Position numbers and translations under genes: made by a program. This document shows, one piece after another, positions 9,336-22,204 of a stretch of DNA of 64,000 nucleotides. Source of the stretch: Mangifera indica (Eukaryota; Streptophyta; Magnoliopsida; Sapindales; Anacardiaceae). The first letter of the stretch is position 1. Every line of letters begins with the position of its first letter. Under the pieces are notes generated by a model, which saw only the letters and a list, made by a program, of their open reading frames with translations, was not told the origin of the DNA and did no database searches. Location of the stretch: NCBI RefSeq assembly GCF_011075055.1, contig NC_058137.1, forward strand, positions 14,121,463 to 14,185,462, written 5' to 3'.

Positions 9336-11501
9336 TGTAACATTCGAATTCAGGTGTGTCAGTAAACTCCACTTCCAAAATTACCCTTACAGTTGATTTT
9401 ATAACTTGTTGTGTAAAGAAATTGCAAAAGAATTATAGAAAACTACTAAATGAGCAATATTTTTCAAAGGGGGTAAAATGGTCATTTTATAAAGATTCAA
9501 GGGACAAAGTGGGAATTAAAATTGAATGGCACACTTGAAATTATATGGTGGTGCTAAGGGTTTTTGGTAATTGGCTAAGGATAAAATAGTAATTTATGGA
9601 AAAGATTAAGGGCAAAATGGTCCAATAGGCTTATAAACTTAAGCCTACTCATTTGCTTCTTCATTTTAGCTGAGAACTCCATGATTTTTGCTAAAGCTTT
9701 TTCCCTTAACCAAAATTTACCAAAAAACCTAGCTAAACCACCTAATTTCCAGAGGCTCCAGTTATAAAAAGTGTAGATCTGTTAATTCTAGTCAGTTATA
9801 AGGTAAGAAATTTAATTTTTAAGCGATGTGAAGTTTAGGGTTTTGATGGATGATTATATTTTTGGTTGATTAAGGTTGCCAGAAAGAAGAAAAGAAGGTG
9901 AATAAGCTTAAATCATCTATTTAGCAAATAAAAGGTAAAAATTTTATACTTTACATACTTGAAGTAAATTTGAGTTAGGTTATTTAAATAACCTTTACTT
10001 ATATAAGTGTGTAAGGTATTAGAATTAATGTGATTTATGCTTAAAAGGATAAAGAAATTCATTAGGATTCATGATGTAATTTTTGGCCATAAGGGTAAAA
10101 AGGTAATTTTGGCCATAAGGGCAAAAATGTCATTTTATGTGATATAGGTTAATTTTACTTAATTATGTGCATAAAACGTGTGATAACCCTTATATTAAGC
10201 CTACATTGTATATTTTGAAATTAATTAAATGTATGAGATATATAAATGCATGAGAGGAGAATATGATGTTTGATAAGGAATGAAAAGAATAAGAGAAAAC
10301 AATGAATGAGCATATTTTATATTATGATTATATATGTATACATGAGAAATCATAGCATATGCATGATTTAGAAAAATATATATATATATAAAGAAAGAGG
10401 AAAAATATTTTCTAAGTCATGCATGCTTTCAGAAAATGGAAAACAAGTGTTTTTGGTTTTATAATGACGCATATGATACAGGAAAGCAGAAAACATACTT
10501 AAAATCCTTACACGCGAGTTGTACTATGTGGACAGCAAAAAAAATAATTGGTTGTACTGTGTGGACAACCAACTGTACTGTGTGGACAGCAAAGAAAAAT
10601 ATCAGTTGTACTGTGTGGACAGCCAAAGAAAAAAATATCAACTGTACTGTGTGGACAGCAAAGAAAAAAAAATATTCGTGTAAAAGAGAATTATACTTTG
10701 TATGGTGACTGCAAGTACTGTCATATGTAGTCTAGACCGGTCAATGAGGAAGAGAGAGAAACAAATTAGTAAATATTTTATGAAAGTCATTTGCATTAGA
10801 ATTATGCATATAAGCCTGTGTGGCTGATAAAGAGTTGAGAAAGATGTACGATCAGAAAATAGAAATGTCATGACACTCATACATGCATAAATCATAACGA
10901 GTGAATCATATCTGTATAATAAGGAAATGAATAAATGTGTGAATGAAAAGAATTATGATATGTGTTAAATGCGTGTTTTATGTCAATTATTTTGTTATAA
11001 ATAGTTCAGACACGCTGAGTATGAAAAAGATTAGAAAAAGATTAGTACTAGTATAAAATGCTTTAAGTGTTGAGTATGATTTTCTTACTGAGCCATAGTC
11101 GCTCACTCCGTTTAATTTAATATTTTACAGGTAAAGAAATGCAGCAAAGGTTCCTGGGGAGCACTAGTGAGACATGAGGCTAAGGGAGGAAGACACCATA
11201 ATTTTGTTGATTTAAATGTTATGATGTATATGTAATATATATATATATATGACTAGTTTTGAAAATTGGTTATAAAGTTTTTGTGGGTGATAATTTTTTT
11301 ATGATAGTTATTATTATGTACTTATTTTATTTATTATATTATGTGATGAAAATCCAGTCGATTGGTAGGACTGGTTTATGTGAATTGCTAATTGGGAGTG
11401 TTACAGGGCATAATGAAAAAAAAAAAATTCCCCGGGCCCTCTAAAATAGGGGAACTCATGCCTTTTTTCTGTAACACACCTATTAGTTGGGAGATATTAC
11501 A
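9336..11501 (+). repeat. 3' LTR of element A (2,166 bp)
   Basis: It runs from TGTAACATTCG to GAGATATTACA and is collinear with 2219-4434. It keeps the minisatellite (about 10518-10676) and the leader-complementary segment (about 11129-11181) but has only a short TA run. The last base is followed by the TSD ATGAT. Confidence 0.93.
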
Positions 11502-11506
11502 ATGAT
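11502..11506. repeat. Target-site duplication of element A (right), ATGAT
   Basis: Exact repeat of 2214-2218, directly after the LTR CA. Confidence 0.93.
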
Positions 11507-12129
11507 TATAAGTCTAGTCACTATACTCTAGGTTTACTAGCCTAACCAAGTTGGGCTAGGTTTTTTCGGTCTAACCAAGCTAGGCTGGGTTTTCTTAGTT
11601 ATAAAATAAAAACGAAAAAGTATGGTTGGCAATTAAAATGCCCTCTTTTAGTGATTATAAGTATTAGATTAATAATATTTCATAAGTTAGTCCCAGTCAT
11701 AATTGAAATGTTTACATTTCATGTGTACAATTCTATACACTAGAAATGCTATTTGTAATGAACGTTATTGAATTTTATATATATATATTGCATCATTATT
11801 TTTGTTTGTTCGTTCATTCAACCATTCATATGTTGTTTTATAAGAATTCTGAACATTGTCACAATTGGATTAAATTTTAAAAAAAATTGAACATTTGAAT
11901 CACAGAAGATGATTAGGAACATAGTAAACTTTTAGTTATATGCCTTATGTAAGATATTTTTTAATTTTAATGAACAAATGTGAGAATCGATATGTATATA
12001 TCTCCATTTATTAATGTTGTGTTTAATATGTCTCTATAGTCTTATAAACAATAACATCCAAAAAATATTATTGTTGATTTGAACAAGAGAGAGAAATTGA
12101 ACGACGACAATTATAATATCTAGCATTTG
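11507..12129. other. Unassigned spacer before the copia remnant
   Basis: No coding similarity is visible. Near 11530-11600 a CTAGCCTAACCAAG / AAGCTAGGCTGGG-like pair forms short inverted segments. Part of it may be the LTR or leader of the following copia element, but I see no clear TG...CA boundary or PBS. Confidence 0.4.
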
Positions 12130-14065
12130 AAATGCATTATGTCTTTGATGAACAAGAGGCCTTAAAAGTTATGAATCAATAGATGGAAGATTTTCAACTA
12201 GTTAAGGGGCAACCTCCTAATAATGCCCAACACAAGCGTGATATGGAGGCATATCACACATGGAAAAAGAAAGACTCGATTGCTTGAGGAATTTTAATCA
12301 GCTCCATGAATGTCTGACCTATTATATGAGTACGAGTAATATAAGACTATACATGCCATGTGGATGGCATAAAAGAAAAAGTTTAGAGGATCCACTATCT
12401 CCAAGCTCAGGTAGTTAATTATCAAATTTGACAGTTACAAAAAGGTTCCCAACAAAACAATGAAGTAACATCTTAGAGAAATATCAAGTATGATAACGAA
12501 ATTGAAAACTACTAAGCATAACATGATGGATAAGGAGTAAATACAAGCTATTATACGATCCTTTCCTGACAATTGGGTACACATGAAAGTCAACATGACT
12601 CATAATGAAACATTAAGAATTTTTCAAACATTTCTCGCCACCTTAAGCTAAAAGATGAGCACTTGAAAGTTGTTAGACTCAGTACTCATGCATATGTTGT
12701 TGAGTCTAATTTAATGAAATTCTTTGGCTTTAAGCGAAAATGGATTAAATCCAAGAAAGGGAATAAGATCATTCAAGGACCCGTTAATTAGAACAAGCAA
12801 TTCAAATGCAAAAGTGATAAGCACACCAAAAAAAGAGATAAGACCAAAATGACCTGTTATAACTGTGGTAAGAAAGGTCACTTCACTCGTAAGTGCACAA
12901 AGTTGAAAAAGATATTGTCTTATTCTATCTCAAATTATGAAATTTATGTTTCTAATACTGTTTTATTAAATAAATCTTATGTTATGTGGATGGTAGACTT
13001 AAGAGCCACAGACCATGTAGCTTACGATAGAGGAGCTTTTGTAAAGTTTCATTGTATCCTAAAGGAGACATAATGGATTTATGTAGGCAATAATACAAAA
13101 GTTGAAGTGAAAAAGGTGGACTACATGAAGTCTTATATGTTTTAGAAATTCTATGAAATTTGCTCTCTGTACTTGTTTTATTAAAGTTGGGATATAATTT
13201 ACATCTCTCTCAAAACTCTGTTTAAATTTATTATGGTACTACATTTTGTGGATTTGGTTTTCTTTCGAATAGTTTCATGGTGTTAGGCACTTTGTTTTAT
13301 GATTATGATAATAATGTTTGTTTTTTAATTATTTGTAACTCCTAATAGTATGGATGTAGATGCAAGTACATGATATGTTGTATTAGAGCATATTGGCCAA
13401 GATAGAATGAATAGTTTGGCTTGTGAAGCTATTAAACCTGTTGGTTTGTAAGCATTGCCTAATAAGAAAAACTATAAGAAAGCCATTTAGTAAAACTTTA
13501 AGAGCTTAATTTCCTTTTCAACTTGTACACTCAAATATTAGTGGTCCTATGAATGCTAAGGTGAGGCATTGTGTCTCATATTTCATTACTTTAATAGATG
13601 ACTATACATGATTAGGTCATGTCTATTTGATCTCTCATAAGTTAGAAGTAATAGATAGTTTTAGACTTATATAAATGAGGTTGAGAATCAACTAGATAAA
13701 AAAATAAAAGCTTTAAGAATTGATTGAGGTTGTGAATATTTATCTACCAAATTCAAGGAATTATATAGTAAAAAAGGAATAGTGAGGCAAATAACAATTT
13801 CAAGAACTCTACAATAAAAATGTGTAGTGGAAAAAAGAAATCGAACTCTATTGGAAATAGGTAGGTCGATAATGGTGTAGACAAATCATCCAATATTATT
13901 TTGAGGTGATGTGTTATTAATTATTGCCTAGGTACTTAACTAAGTGCCCACTAAATCAATTGCTTTTACTCTTAATGAGTTATGGACAGGTAGAAAACCT
14001 GATTTAAATCAATTGCAACCTTGGGGGTTAGCAACATATATCCATGACTCTTTTAGGTCGGGTTA
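12130..14065 (+). pseudogene. Decayed Ty1/copia gag-protease-integrase
   Basis: The translation, crossing many stops and shifts, follows a copia polyprotein. Gag lies at about 12130-12840. The zinc knuckle CYNCGKKGHFTRKC is at about 12855-12896. The protease segment WMVDLRATDHVAYDRGAF is at about 12988-13040, with the catalytic DSG replaced by DLR. A pre-integrase motif (HIGQDRMN) lies near 13395. The integrase core is seen as GPMNAKVRHCVSYFITLIDD near 13540-13610, and its C-terminal part as ELWTGRKPDLNQLQPWG near 13975-14035. RT and RNase H are absent. The copia rather than gypsy assignment rests on integrase placed before any RT and on these motifs. LTRs were not identified. Confidence 0.8.
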
Positions 14066-14589
14066 TTTTCCTATGCTTTAAGCCAGGTCACCCTAATTGC
14101 CACATTTATATTTAATTAACTAAACCACTCACATTTATTCCTAATAAGTTGTTAAATCAATTTAACCATCAAATGCACTTTAAAATTCACGAATCACCAA
14201 ATATTCAGTTGATTATTTACGTATCATCAATCTTATCAATGAACATATAAATTCATATTGTAAACCAATACATAATCATGGCCTCAAATTATAAAGCCCA
14301 AATAGATCGATCACTATCATCATTATTTATCATAATTCACCAAAAAATACCAAACCATTAAGTAGTCAATTCAACCAAGAGTGGACATCGTACTTACCTC
14401 TCTTCCGACAAATATGTAAGTGTTTTCATGGCAAAGGAATAGCTTTTAGTAACCTTTGACTCCGTGCTCCTTAAGCTCTCTTAATCTTCTCTTTTATTCT
14501 CTAAAAGTATAATGAATGAATATACACACGAGTGTGTAAGTCATTATCCATTAGTGATAGTTTTCTAAAACTGCCATAAAACTACTCTT
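14066..14589. other. Unassigned, probably the rest of a gypsy LTR
   Basis: No gene is visible. It is continuous with the LTR terminus at 14835 and may be the remainder of that minus-strand LTR, whose outer end I could not locate. The region pairing with the inverted copy begins near 14590. Confidence 0.35.
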
Positions 14590-14835
14590 TATCGAAAATT
14601 AAATTTATTGATCACATATCAGCATGTAGTTCCTCATACACAGGTGTGTATTTCTCCCAAACTTTGCCATTTTCATGTACCTTATAAGAAACGACTATTT
14701 TGCCCTTACCAACACACAAATGGGTGTATGAAGCCTGTCACATGACTGTGCACATCTAAAATCACAAAAACACAAGCAAGCATAATCATGAGGCAAATGA
14801 CAAAATTAACCTTGGACGTACCTATAGGTATTACA
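14590..14835 (-). repeat. Terminal part of a family-2 gypsy LTR
   Basis: On the minus strand it begins TGTAATACCTATAGGTACGT at 14835. It aligns along about 245 bp with plus-strand sequence at 15812-15978 joined to 22205-22288. A purine-rich tract (minus AAAGAAATAAGG, 14836-14847) adjoins it, as a PPT should. The outer end is uncertain and probably lies nearer 14,070. Confidence 0.65.
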
Positions 14836-15179
14836 CCTTATTTCTTTAAACTTTTCCATATCACTTACAACAATAGGTATAAGAACTTAAATGAGAAAAA
14901 TATTATGAAATTAACTTGAAATTATTCATAAACAAAACTAAATCTACCTAAACTGCTCTTAATTTACTAGTCTAGTCCATAAAATGTGTGTAAAATGTGC
15001 ACATAACAAGTTTATACAAGGCACATTATCAGTGAATTAAGGATATTTTAATCCATTTTCTGACTTTGTCCTCATCCACTAAAAAGAGAGAGTTTTAAGT
15101 GATATTTCATTCATTGATTGTAACGAGTTTTGGAAAGGATTGATAACAAATAATGTGTTCCCACCCTCACATACATCTT
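14836..15179 (-). other. Non-coding 3' internal region of the family-2 element
   Basis: AT-rich sequence between the LTR terminus and the integrase remnant. No domain is visible, and the part that should encode the integrase C terminus and chromodomain has been lost or decayed beyond recognition. Confidence 0.4.
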
Positions 15180-15805
15180 ACTTAACTGATTTGTAGGAGT
15201 GGTGTTTTTAATTGGTAGGGAATGCGCCAACTTGGTTGATTTGTCTATAATCACCCATAGTACATTATATCTACCCTAAACTCTTGAGAGCCTATATATG
15301 AAATCCATCTAGATATGCTCTTATTTCCATTTTAGTACACTCAGAGGCTGAAACAACCCTGATAGTCCTTGGTGATCAACATTAACCTATTGACAGGTCA
15401 GAAACTTAGGTACGTATTCCCCATACCTTTCTTTATACCCAACCACCAAAAACTCCTCCTCAAATCTTGATACATCTTTACACCCTTGATGTGGACAAGT
15501 AAAGAGAATTGTGAGCCTTTGATAAAATCTTTTGCCTCAACTCACTGACAAGTGGAACACATACCCTACCTTTGAATCTGACCACACTATCCACTATTTA
15601 GACATCTATGTCGAGACCATCTAGAAATTTACGTACCATTTTTTTTTTATAGTAATCATCCTTTAACTATGCAACTTTACTTATCTTCACTAACGTGGAT
15701 TTTAATTTATAACCTTGACAAAGCCCCAATAATTAACTCTATCTAGATATGCCTGAATCTCCCTTTGAGTTGAAAGTTGTGATAAAAACATCTTTCTACT
15801 AAGGG
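15180..15805 (-). pseudogene. Family-2 gypsy pol fragment (RNase H end to integrase)
   Basis: Read on the minus strand, 15,780-15,805 gives an (N)ALSRK motif typical of the RNase H-integrase linker. About 15,440-15,500 gives the HPxGxKMYQDL-like finger region, and about 15,190-15,280 gives VLWVIIDKSTKLAHSLPIKN, the start of the integrase core. Stops and indels are frequent and no continuous frame remains. Similarity to the minus-strand pol at 62350-64000 is higher than to the Tekay-like family by eye. The gag, PR and RT regions are absent because plus-oriented LTR sequence starts at 15812. Confidence 0.65.
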
Positions 15806-15811
15806 CATATG

Positions 15812-15978
15812 TGTAACGCCTATAGGTATGCCCAAGCTTATTTTCATCTTTTTCCTCTTAATTTGTATTTGTTAATTTTAGTTTGTGATTTTGGGGTTCA
15901 CATTCTTGTGAGGGCGTTCCTACATCCGTGTGTGTAGACAAGGATAAAATGGTTATTTCTCATAAAATATATGAAAAT
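15812..15978 (+). repeat. Inverted family-2 LTR, left piece (split by element C)
   Basis: Plus-strand TGTAACGCCTATAGGTATGC at 15812 matches the minus-strand LTR terminus at 14835. The match continues to position 15978 and resumes at 22205 beyond element C. Opposite-facing LTR copies about 1 kb apart indicate a separate insertion or an inversion. Confidence 0.65.
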
Positions 15979-18235
15979 TGTAACCTCTTATAACCAATAG
16001 GTGTGTTGCAAAAAAAGGGCAAGAGTTCCCTTATTTTAGAGGGACCGAGGAAATTTTTTATTATTATTTTTAATGCCCTATAACACTCTTAATTAGCAAT
16101 TCACACAAACCAGTCCTACCAACCGACTAGATTTTTATCAACCTAATCACAATTAACAAAATAAATACCTAATAATAACCATCATAAAAATTACCACCCA
16201 CAAAAACTTTATAACCAATTTCAATGACTAGTTATATATATATATACATATATAGATATAGATATACATAATCACATATATACATATAGGAAACAAAATA
16301 TATACATATCCACCAATATCTATATTAAGTATGTTTATATATATATATATTCACATATACATCAAAAACATATAAATCAATAAAAATATGGTGTCTTCCT
16401 CCCTCAGCCTCACGTCTCACTAGTGCTCCCCGGGAACCTTTACTGCAACTCTTTACCTATAAAATATTAAATTAAACAGAGTGAGCGACCATGGCTCAAT
16501 AAGAAGATTATACTTAATACTTAAAGAATTTCATACCAGTACTAATCTTTTTATACTCAACATGTCTGAGCTATTTACAAAAAAATAATTAACACGGAAT
16601 ACACATTAAACACATATCATAATTCTCTTCTTTCACCTATTTATTCATTTCTTTACTATACAAATATGATTCACTCGTTATGATTTATAATGTAAGAAAG
16701 CCATGACTTTTCTATTTTTTGATCATATATCTTTTTTAACTTTTTATCAGCCACATAGGCTTGCATGCATGATTCTAATGCAAATGACTTTCATAAAATA
16801 TTTGCTAATTCTTTTTTTTTTGTCAAATATTTTTATTAACCGGCCTAGACTATATAGGATAGTACTCGCATATTTCTCTTACACGTATATTTCTCTATTA
16901 TTATTATTTTTGTTGTTGTCCACATAGTACAACTGACATTTTTCTTTGCTGTTCACACAATACAGCTCCCGTGTAAGGATTTTAAGTATGTTTTCTGCTT
17001 TCTTATATCATATGAGTCATTATAAAATCAAAAACACTTGTTTTCCATTTTCTGAAAACATGCATAACTTAGAAAATGTTTTTCCCCTTTCTTTATTTTT
17101 CTGAAATCATATATATGTATGATTCTTCATGTATACATGTATAACCATAAGAGGAAATATGCCCATTCATTGTTTTCCCTTATTCTTTTCACTCCTTATC
17201 AAACATCATATTATTTTCTCATGCATTTGTATATATCTCATGCATCGAATTAATTTCAAAATATATAATATAGGCTTAATATAAGGATTGTTACACATAT
17301 CATGCACATAATTAAGCAAAATTAACCTATATCATATAAAATGACACTTTTGTCCTTATGACCAAAAGTTATATGTCTACCCTTAGTGTAAATTATTCCA
17401 TCAATTCATCATTTCTTACATACTCAATACACAAAATCCACTAAGCTAACCCCAATAATATGAAATGTCTAAAATATCCTTATGGCAAAAAATTACTTCA
17501 TAAGTCCTAATGAATTTCTTTATTCTTTTAAGCATAAATCACCTTAATTCTAATACCTTACACACTTATATAAGTAAAGGTTATTTAAATAACCTAACTC
17601 AAATTACTTCAAGTATGTAAAGTATGAAATTCTTACTTTTTCTTTGCTAATTAGGTGATTGAAGTCTATCCTCCTTCTTTTCTTCTTCCTAGTAATCTTA
17701 ATCAACCAAAAACATAATCATCCATCAAAACTCTAAACTTCATATCTCTTAAAAATTAAATTTTTTGCCTTAGAACTTACCAGAATTAATAGATCTACAT
17801 TTTTTATAATTGGAGGCTCTGAAAATTAAGTGGTTTAGCTAGGTCTTTTGATGAATTTTTTCTTGAAGAAAAAGCTTTAGTAAAATTATGGAGATTCTCA
17901 GCCAAGGAAGAAGAAAATGAATAGTTGGTTGGTTTTATAAGCATTTTAGACTAATTTACCCTTAACCTTTTCCAAAAATAACTATTTTATCCTTAACCAA
18001 TTACCAAAAACCTTTAGCACCATTATATAATTTCAAGGGTGCCATTCAATTTACATTCCCACTTTGTCTCTTAAATCCTTCTAAAATGACCATTTTACCC
18101 CTTTTGAAAATTATTGCTTATTTAATAGTTTTCTATAATTCTTTTACAATTTCTTTAAACAACAAGTTATAAAATCAACTTTAGGGGTAATTTTGAAAGT
18201 GGAGTTTACTGACATACCTGAATCCGAATGTTATA
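15979..18235 (-). repeat. 3' LTR of element C (2,257 bp)
   Basis: On the plus strand it runs from TGTAACCTCTTATAACC to AATGTTATA, where the expected terminal ACA is ATA. The minisatellite is reduced to about two copies (16913-16970). It belongs to the longer LTR subgroup: about 120 bp between the two CCTTATGxCCAAA-like blocks (about 17355-17495) are lacking in elements A and B. Confidence 0.88.
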
Positions 18236-18248
18236 CTTCTTCCCCCCT
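18236..18248 (-). other. Polypurine tract of element C
   Basis: On the minus strand, AGGGGGGAAGAAG precedes the LTR. It is equivalent to the tracts in A, B and D. Confidence 0.75.
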
Positions 18249-18271
18249 TAAAAGAATTTCAACCTCAAAAT

Positions 18272-21190
18272 TTAGACAAATAGGTTGGGAAATCTCTCTC
18301 TCATTTATTGCTCAACCTCCCATATGGCTTCTTCCACCTTATGATTCTTCCATAATATTTTTACTAATGGAATTGTCTTATTTTGGAGCTCTTTTATTTT
18401 TCTGTCTAGTATCTGCATCGGCTGCTCTTCATAAGCTAAATTTTCTTTTAATTCCACATAATTTGATTTCAATACATGTGAAGGATCGCTGATGTACTTT
18501 CTCAATAAAGAAATATGAAATACATTATGAACTCAATTCATACTAGGTGGAAGTGCAAGTCTATAAGCCACCTTGCCCACTCTTTTTAGAATTTCAAATG
18601 GGCCAATAAATTTTGGAGCAAGTTTCCCTTTTCTTTCAAATCTCATCACGTACTTGTAGGGGGCTACTTTCACAAAAACTTTGTCACCCGGTTGAAACTC
18701 TATTTCTTTCCTTTTCAAATCTGCATAACTTTTTTGTCTGTTCTGAGCTTGCTTCAATCTAGTCTTAATAGTCTTTATATCTTTCACCATCCTTTGGGTT
18801 AACTCAGGCCCAAGAACTTGACTCAAATCATCTCGCTCTCCTATGTCATCCCAATGTAATGGGGATCTATACTTTCTTCCATAAAGAGCCTCATACGATG
18901 CCATTTTAATGGTGGACTGGTAACTATTATTATATGCAAATTCTATCAACAAAACCATTTCATGCCAGGTTATTTTGTAATCTAAACAACAGACCCTCAA
19001 CATATCCTTTAGTATTTGATTCACCCTTTTTGTCTGACCATCTGTTTGAAGATGATATGTTGTGTTAAATGCCAGCTTAGTACCCAATGCTCTTTGTAAA
19101 CTACCCCAAAAAGCTGAAACAAATCTAGGATCTCTATCTGACACAATAGTTTTGGGTATGCCATGTAATCTCATAATATCACATACATAAATCTAAGCTA
19201 GTTGATCTGAAGCAAAACTATCTTTCACTGGAATAAAATGTACTGATTTAGTCAATCTATCTACAATCACCCACAGTGCATTATAACCTTTTTGTACTCG
19301 AGATAGGCCAATGATGAGATCCATTGAAATATCTTCCCACTTCCATTTAGGAATACTAAGTGGGGGAAGCAAACCCAAAGTTCTTTGATGCTTGGCCTTA
19401 ACCTGTTGACATACCAAACACTTGGCTACATAGTGACCAATATCTTTCTTCATACCTATCCACCAATAAGTTTTTTTAAAATCTTGATACATTTTTGCTC
19501 CCCCAAGATGGGCAGTGTAAAGTGTATCATATGTTTCACTAATGATTTTCTTTCTCAATTCCAGATCTTGGGAATACATACCTTGTTTCTAAACTTGAGC
19601 ATGTCATTAATCATTTGAAACTCAGTTACTTTCCCCTCACATATCTGTTGACTCATTTTCTTACACCATAAATCTTCTACTTGCTTATCTTTTATTTCAT
19701 TGAGGAGATTAGGTTAAATTTCCAATCTGGCCAACCGACTCTTTATCACCTCAATCTGTTCCCTCTAAAACTCTTCCTGTAACTCTATTTGAGTGGTGAG
19801 ATGAGCTATGACAATCTTTCTACTCAGGGTATCAGCTACCATATTTGCTTTATCGGGCTGATATTTAATATCACATTCATAATTTTTGACTAGCTCAAAC
19901 CATCTTATTTATCGCATATTCAAGTCTTTTTGAGTGAAAAAATATTTTAGACTTTTATGGTTAGTGTAGATATTACATTTAACTCCATATAAATAATGTC
20001 TTCAAATTTTTAAAGCAAAAACCACTGCCGCTAACTCTAAATCATGGGTAAAGTAGCGTGTTTCATAATCTTTTAACTGTCGAAAGGCATACGCTATCAC
20101 CTTACCCCTCTACATCAGCATGACTCCTAAGCGATTATGCGAGGCATCGCAATAGGAGCTGTAGTCAACCATCTTTTTAACTCTTGGAAACTCTTTTCAC
20201 AATCATCAATCCATAGAAAATGAGTTCCTTGTCTAGTAAGAGTTGTAAGTGGCTTGGCTAACCGGGCAAAACCTTATACAAATCTCCTGTAATAGTCGGC
20301 TAGCCCTAAAAAGCTTCTGATCTCTTTCATTGTCTTCAGCCTCACTCATTCAAGTATTGTTTTCACTTTACTAAGGTCTACAACTATACCTTCCTTAGTA
20401 ACCACGTGTCCCAAAAATAATACCCGATCCACCCAGAATTCACACTTAGAGAATTTGGCATACAATTTCTTTTCTCTCAATCTTTGTAGCAAAAATCTCA
20501 AGTGTTCAATATATTCTTCTTCAGATCTGGAGTATATCAAGATATCATCAATAAATACTACCAAGAATTTGTCAAGGCAATCATGAAATACTCGATTCAT
20601 TAAATCCATAAAGATTGTTGGGGCATTAGTCAATCCAGAGGGCATTACCACAAACTCGTAGTGCCCGTAGCGGGTTTGAAAAACTGTCTTTGGAATATCT
20701 TGCTATGCAATATTCACTTGGTGATAACCCAACCTCAAGTCAATTTTGGAGAACACAAAACCTCCCTTCAACTGATCAAATAAATCATCAATTCGAGGCA
20801 ATGAGTATTTATTCTTCATTGTTAGTTTATTCAACTCTTTGTAATCTATGCACATACGGAGTGACCTATCTTTCTTTTTGACAAATAGTATGGGCGCTCC
20901 CCAAGGAGAATGACTAGGTCTAATAAAACCCTTATCTAAAAGTTCTTGCAACTGTTTTTTTAATTCTTGTAATTCAGCTGGAGCTATCCAGCAAGGGGCT
21001 TTGAAATTGGGGCTGAGCTCAGTTCTAACTCTACACTGAATTCCAACTCTCTCTCTGGAGGTAAACCTGATAGCTTATAAGGAAAAACATCTGGGAAATC
21101 TCATACTATTGGGACATCTTAAACACCCAATCTTTGAATATCGCGCTTATGCAACACATGAGCTAAATATCCCGTACACCCCTTTTTCAA
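18272..21190 (-). pseudogene. Element C pol (RT, RNase H, integrase, chromodomain), broken
   Basis: From high to low coordinates: the pre-RT linker (about 20,960-21,190), RT (about 20,346-20,951, with [13 protein letters not shown] and [10 protein letters not shown]), RNase H (about 19,820-20,330), the integrase finger and core (about 18,700-19,579), a GPY/F-like segment and the chromodomain (18,272-18,505). The frame is broken by several stops and shifts. About 45 bp are missing from RNase H near 20150, where the site CDASHN joins the upstream segment through a short AATA repeat. The region stops abruptly at 21190, upstream of which gag and protease would be expected. Confidence 0.9.
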
Positions 21191-21400
21191 TAATTTTTGC
21201 TTGAAGAAAATGCTTTAGTAAAATTATGGAGATTCTTGACCAAGGAAGAAGAAAATGAATAGTTGGTTGGTTTTATTTGGACTAATTTACCCTTAACCTT
21301 TTCTAAAAATGACTATTTTATCTTTAACCAATTACCAAAAACTTTTAGCACCATTATATAATTTTAAGTGTGTCATTCAATTTACATCCCACTTTGTCTC
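21191..21400 (-). repeat. Displaced LTR fragment inside element C
   Basis: About 205 bp matching the LTR interior corresponding to 17862-18070 (starts TTGAAGAAAATGCTTTAG on the plus strand) lies between the pol region and the PBS relic. The junction with pol falls in a shared AATTTTTG, a likely microhomology. Confidence 0.8.
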
Positions 21401-21411
21401 TAATACAAAAA
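21398..21411 (-). other. Relic primer-binding site of element C
   Basis: Plus-strand CTCTAATACAAAAA resembles the family's CTCTGATACCAAAAA (PBS plus spacer) with two mismatches, and lies directly next to an LTR start. Confidence 0.6.
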
Positions 21412-21413
21412 AA

Positions 21414-22199
21414 TGTAACCTTTTCTAACCAATAGGTGTGTTACAGAAAAATGACAAGGGTTTCCCTATTTTAGAGGGTCTAGGAAAATTTTTTATTATT
21501 ATTTTTAATGCCCTGTAATACTTTTAATTAACAATTCACACAAACCAGTCCTACCAACCGACTGGATTTTCATCAAGTATGTAAAGTATGAAATTCTTAC
21601 GTTTTCTTTGCTAATTAGGTGATTTAAGTCTATCCTCATTCTTTTCTTCTTCCTAGCAACATTAACCAACCAAAAACATTATCATCCATCAAAACTCTAA
21701 ACTTCACATCTCTTAAAAATTAAATTTTTTATCTTAAAATTTACCAGAATTGATACATTTACACTTTTTATAATTGAAGGCTTTAGAAATTAGATGGTTT
21801 AGCTAGGTTTTTTGATGAATTTTTGCTTGAAGAAAAAGCTTTAGTAAAATTATGGAGATTCTTGGCCAAGGAAGAAGAAAATGAATAGTTGGTTGGTTTT
21901 ATAAACATTTTGGACTAATTTACCCTTAACCTTCTCCAAAAATGACTATTTTATCCTTAGCCAATTACCAAAAACCCTTAGCACCATTATATAATTTCAA
22001 GTGTGCCATTTAATTTACATTCCCACTTTGTATCTTAAATCCTTCTAAAATGATCATTTTACCCCATTTGAAAATTATTGCTCATTTAGTGGTTTTAAAT
22101 AATTCTTTTATAATTTTTTTAAACAACAAGTTATAAAATCAACTCTAGGGGTAATTTTGGAAGTAGAGTTTATTGACATACCTGAATCCGGGTATTACA
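21414..22199 (-). repeat. 5' LTR of element C with a large internal deletion
   Basis: The plus-strand ends are TGTAACCTTTTCTAACC and CCGGGTATTACA. After about 160 bp the sequence jumps at GATTTTCATCAA to GTATGTAAAG, skipping about 1.47 kb relative to the 3' LTR. TCAA is shared at both deletion ends. The minisatellite is lost with the deleted part. Confidence 0.87.
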
Positions 22200-22204
22200 A
22201 AAAC

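Larger units (their letters stand above)
2219..11501 (+). mobile_element. Element A: Tekay/Del-like Ty3/gypsy chromovirus, full length
   Basis: This 9,283-bp element has LTRs at 2219-4434 and 9336-11501, a PBS at 4439-4450, a gag-pol region at 4652-9300 and a PPT at 9323-9335. The 5-bp sequence ATGAT flanks it at 2214-2218 and 11502-11506, a perfect target-site duplication. Tekay/Del membership is inferred from long LTRs, the iMet PBS, domain order gag-PR-RT-RNaseH-IN-chromodomain, and the TTTCGAGGACGAAATTC motif before the PPT, which is typical of that lineage. The coding region has at least seven in-frame stops, so the copy is non-autonomous. It is in the opposite orientation to the four other family members here. 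Confidence 0.95.
15979..22199 (-). mobile_element. Element C: rearranged Tekay-like chromovirus
   Basis: This minus-strand copy has a full 3' LTR (15979-18235), a pol region (18272-21190), then a displaced LTR fragment (21191-21400), a PBS relic and an internally deleted 5' LTR (21414-22199). Gag and protease are missing. The flanks are AAAAT (15974-15978) and AAAAC (22200-22204), a TSD with one mismatch. The insertion point is independently supported because the flanks join into a family-2 LTR that matches the intact inverted copy at 14590-14835. Confidence 0.88.
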
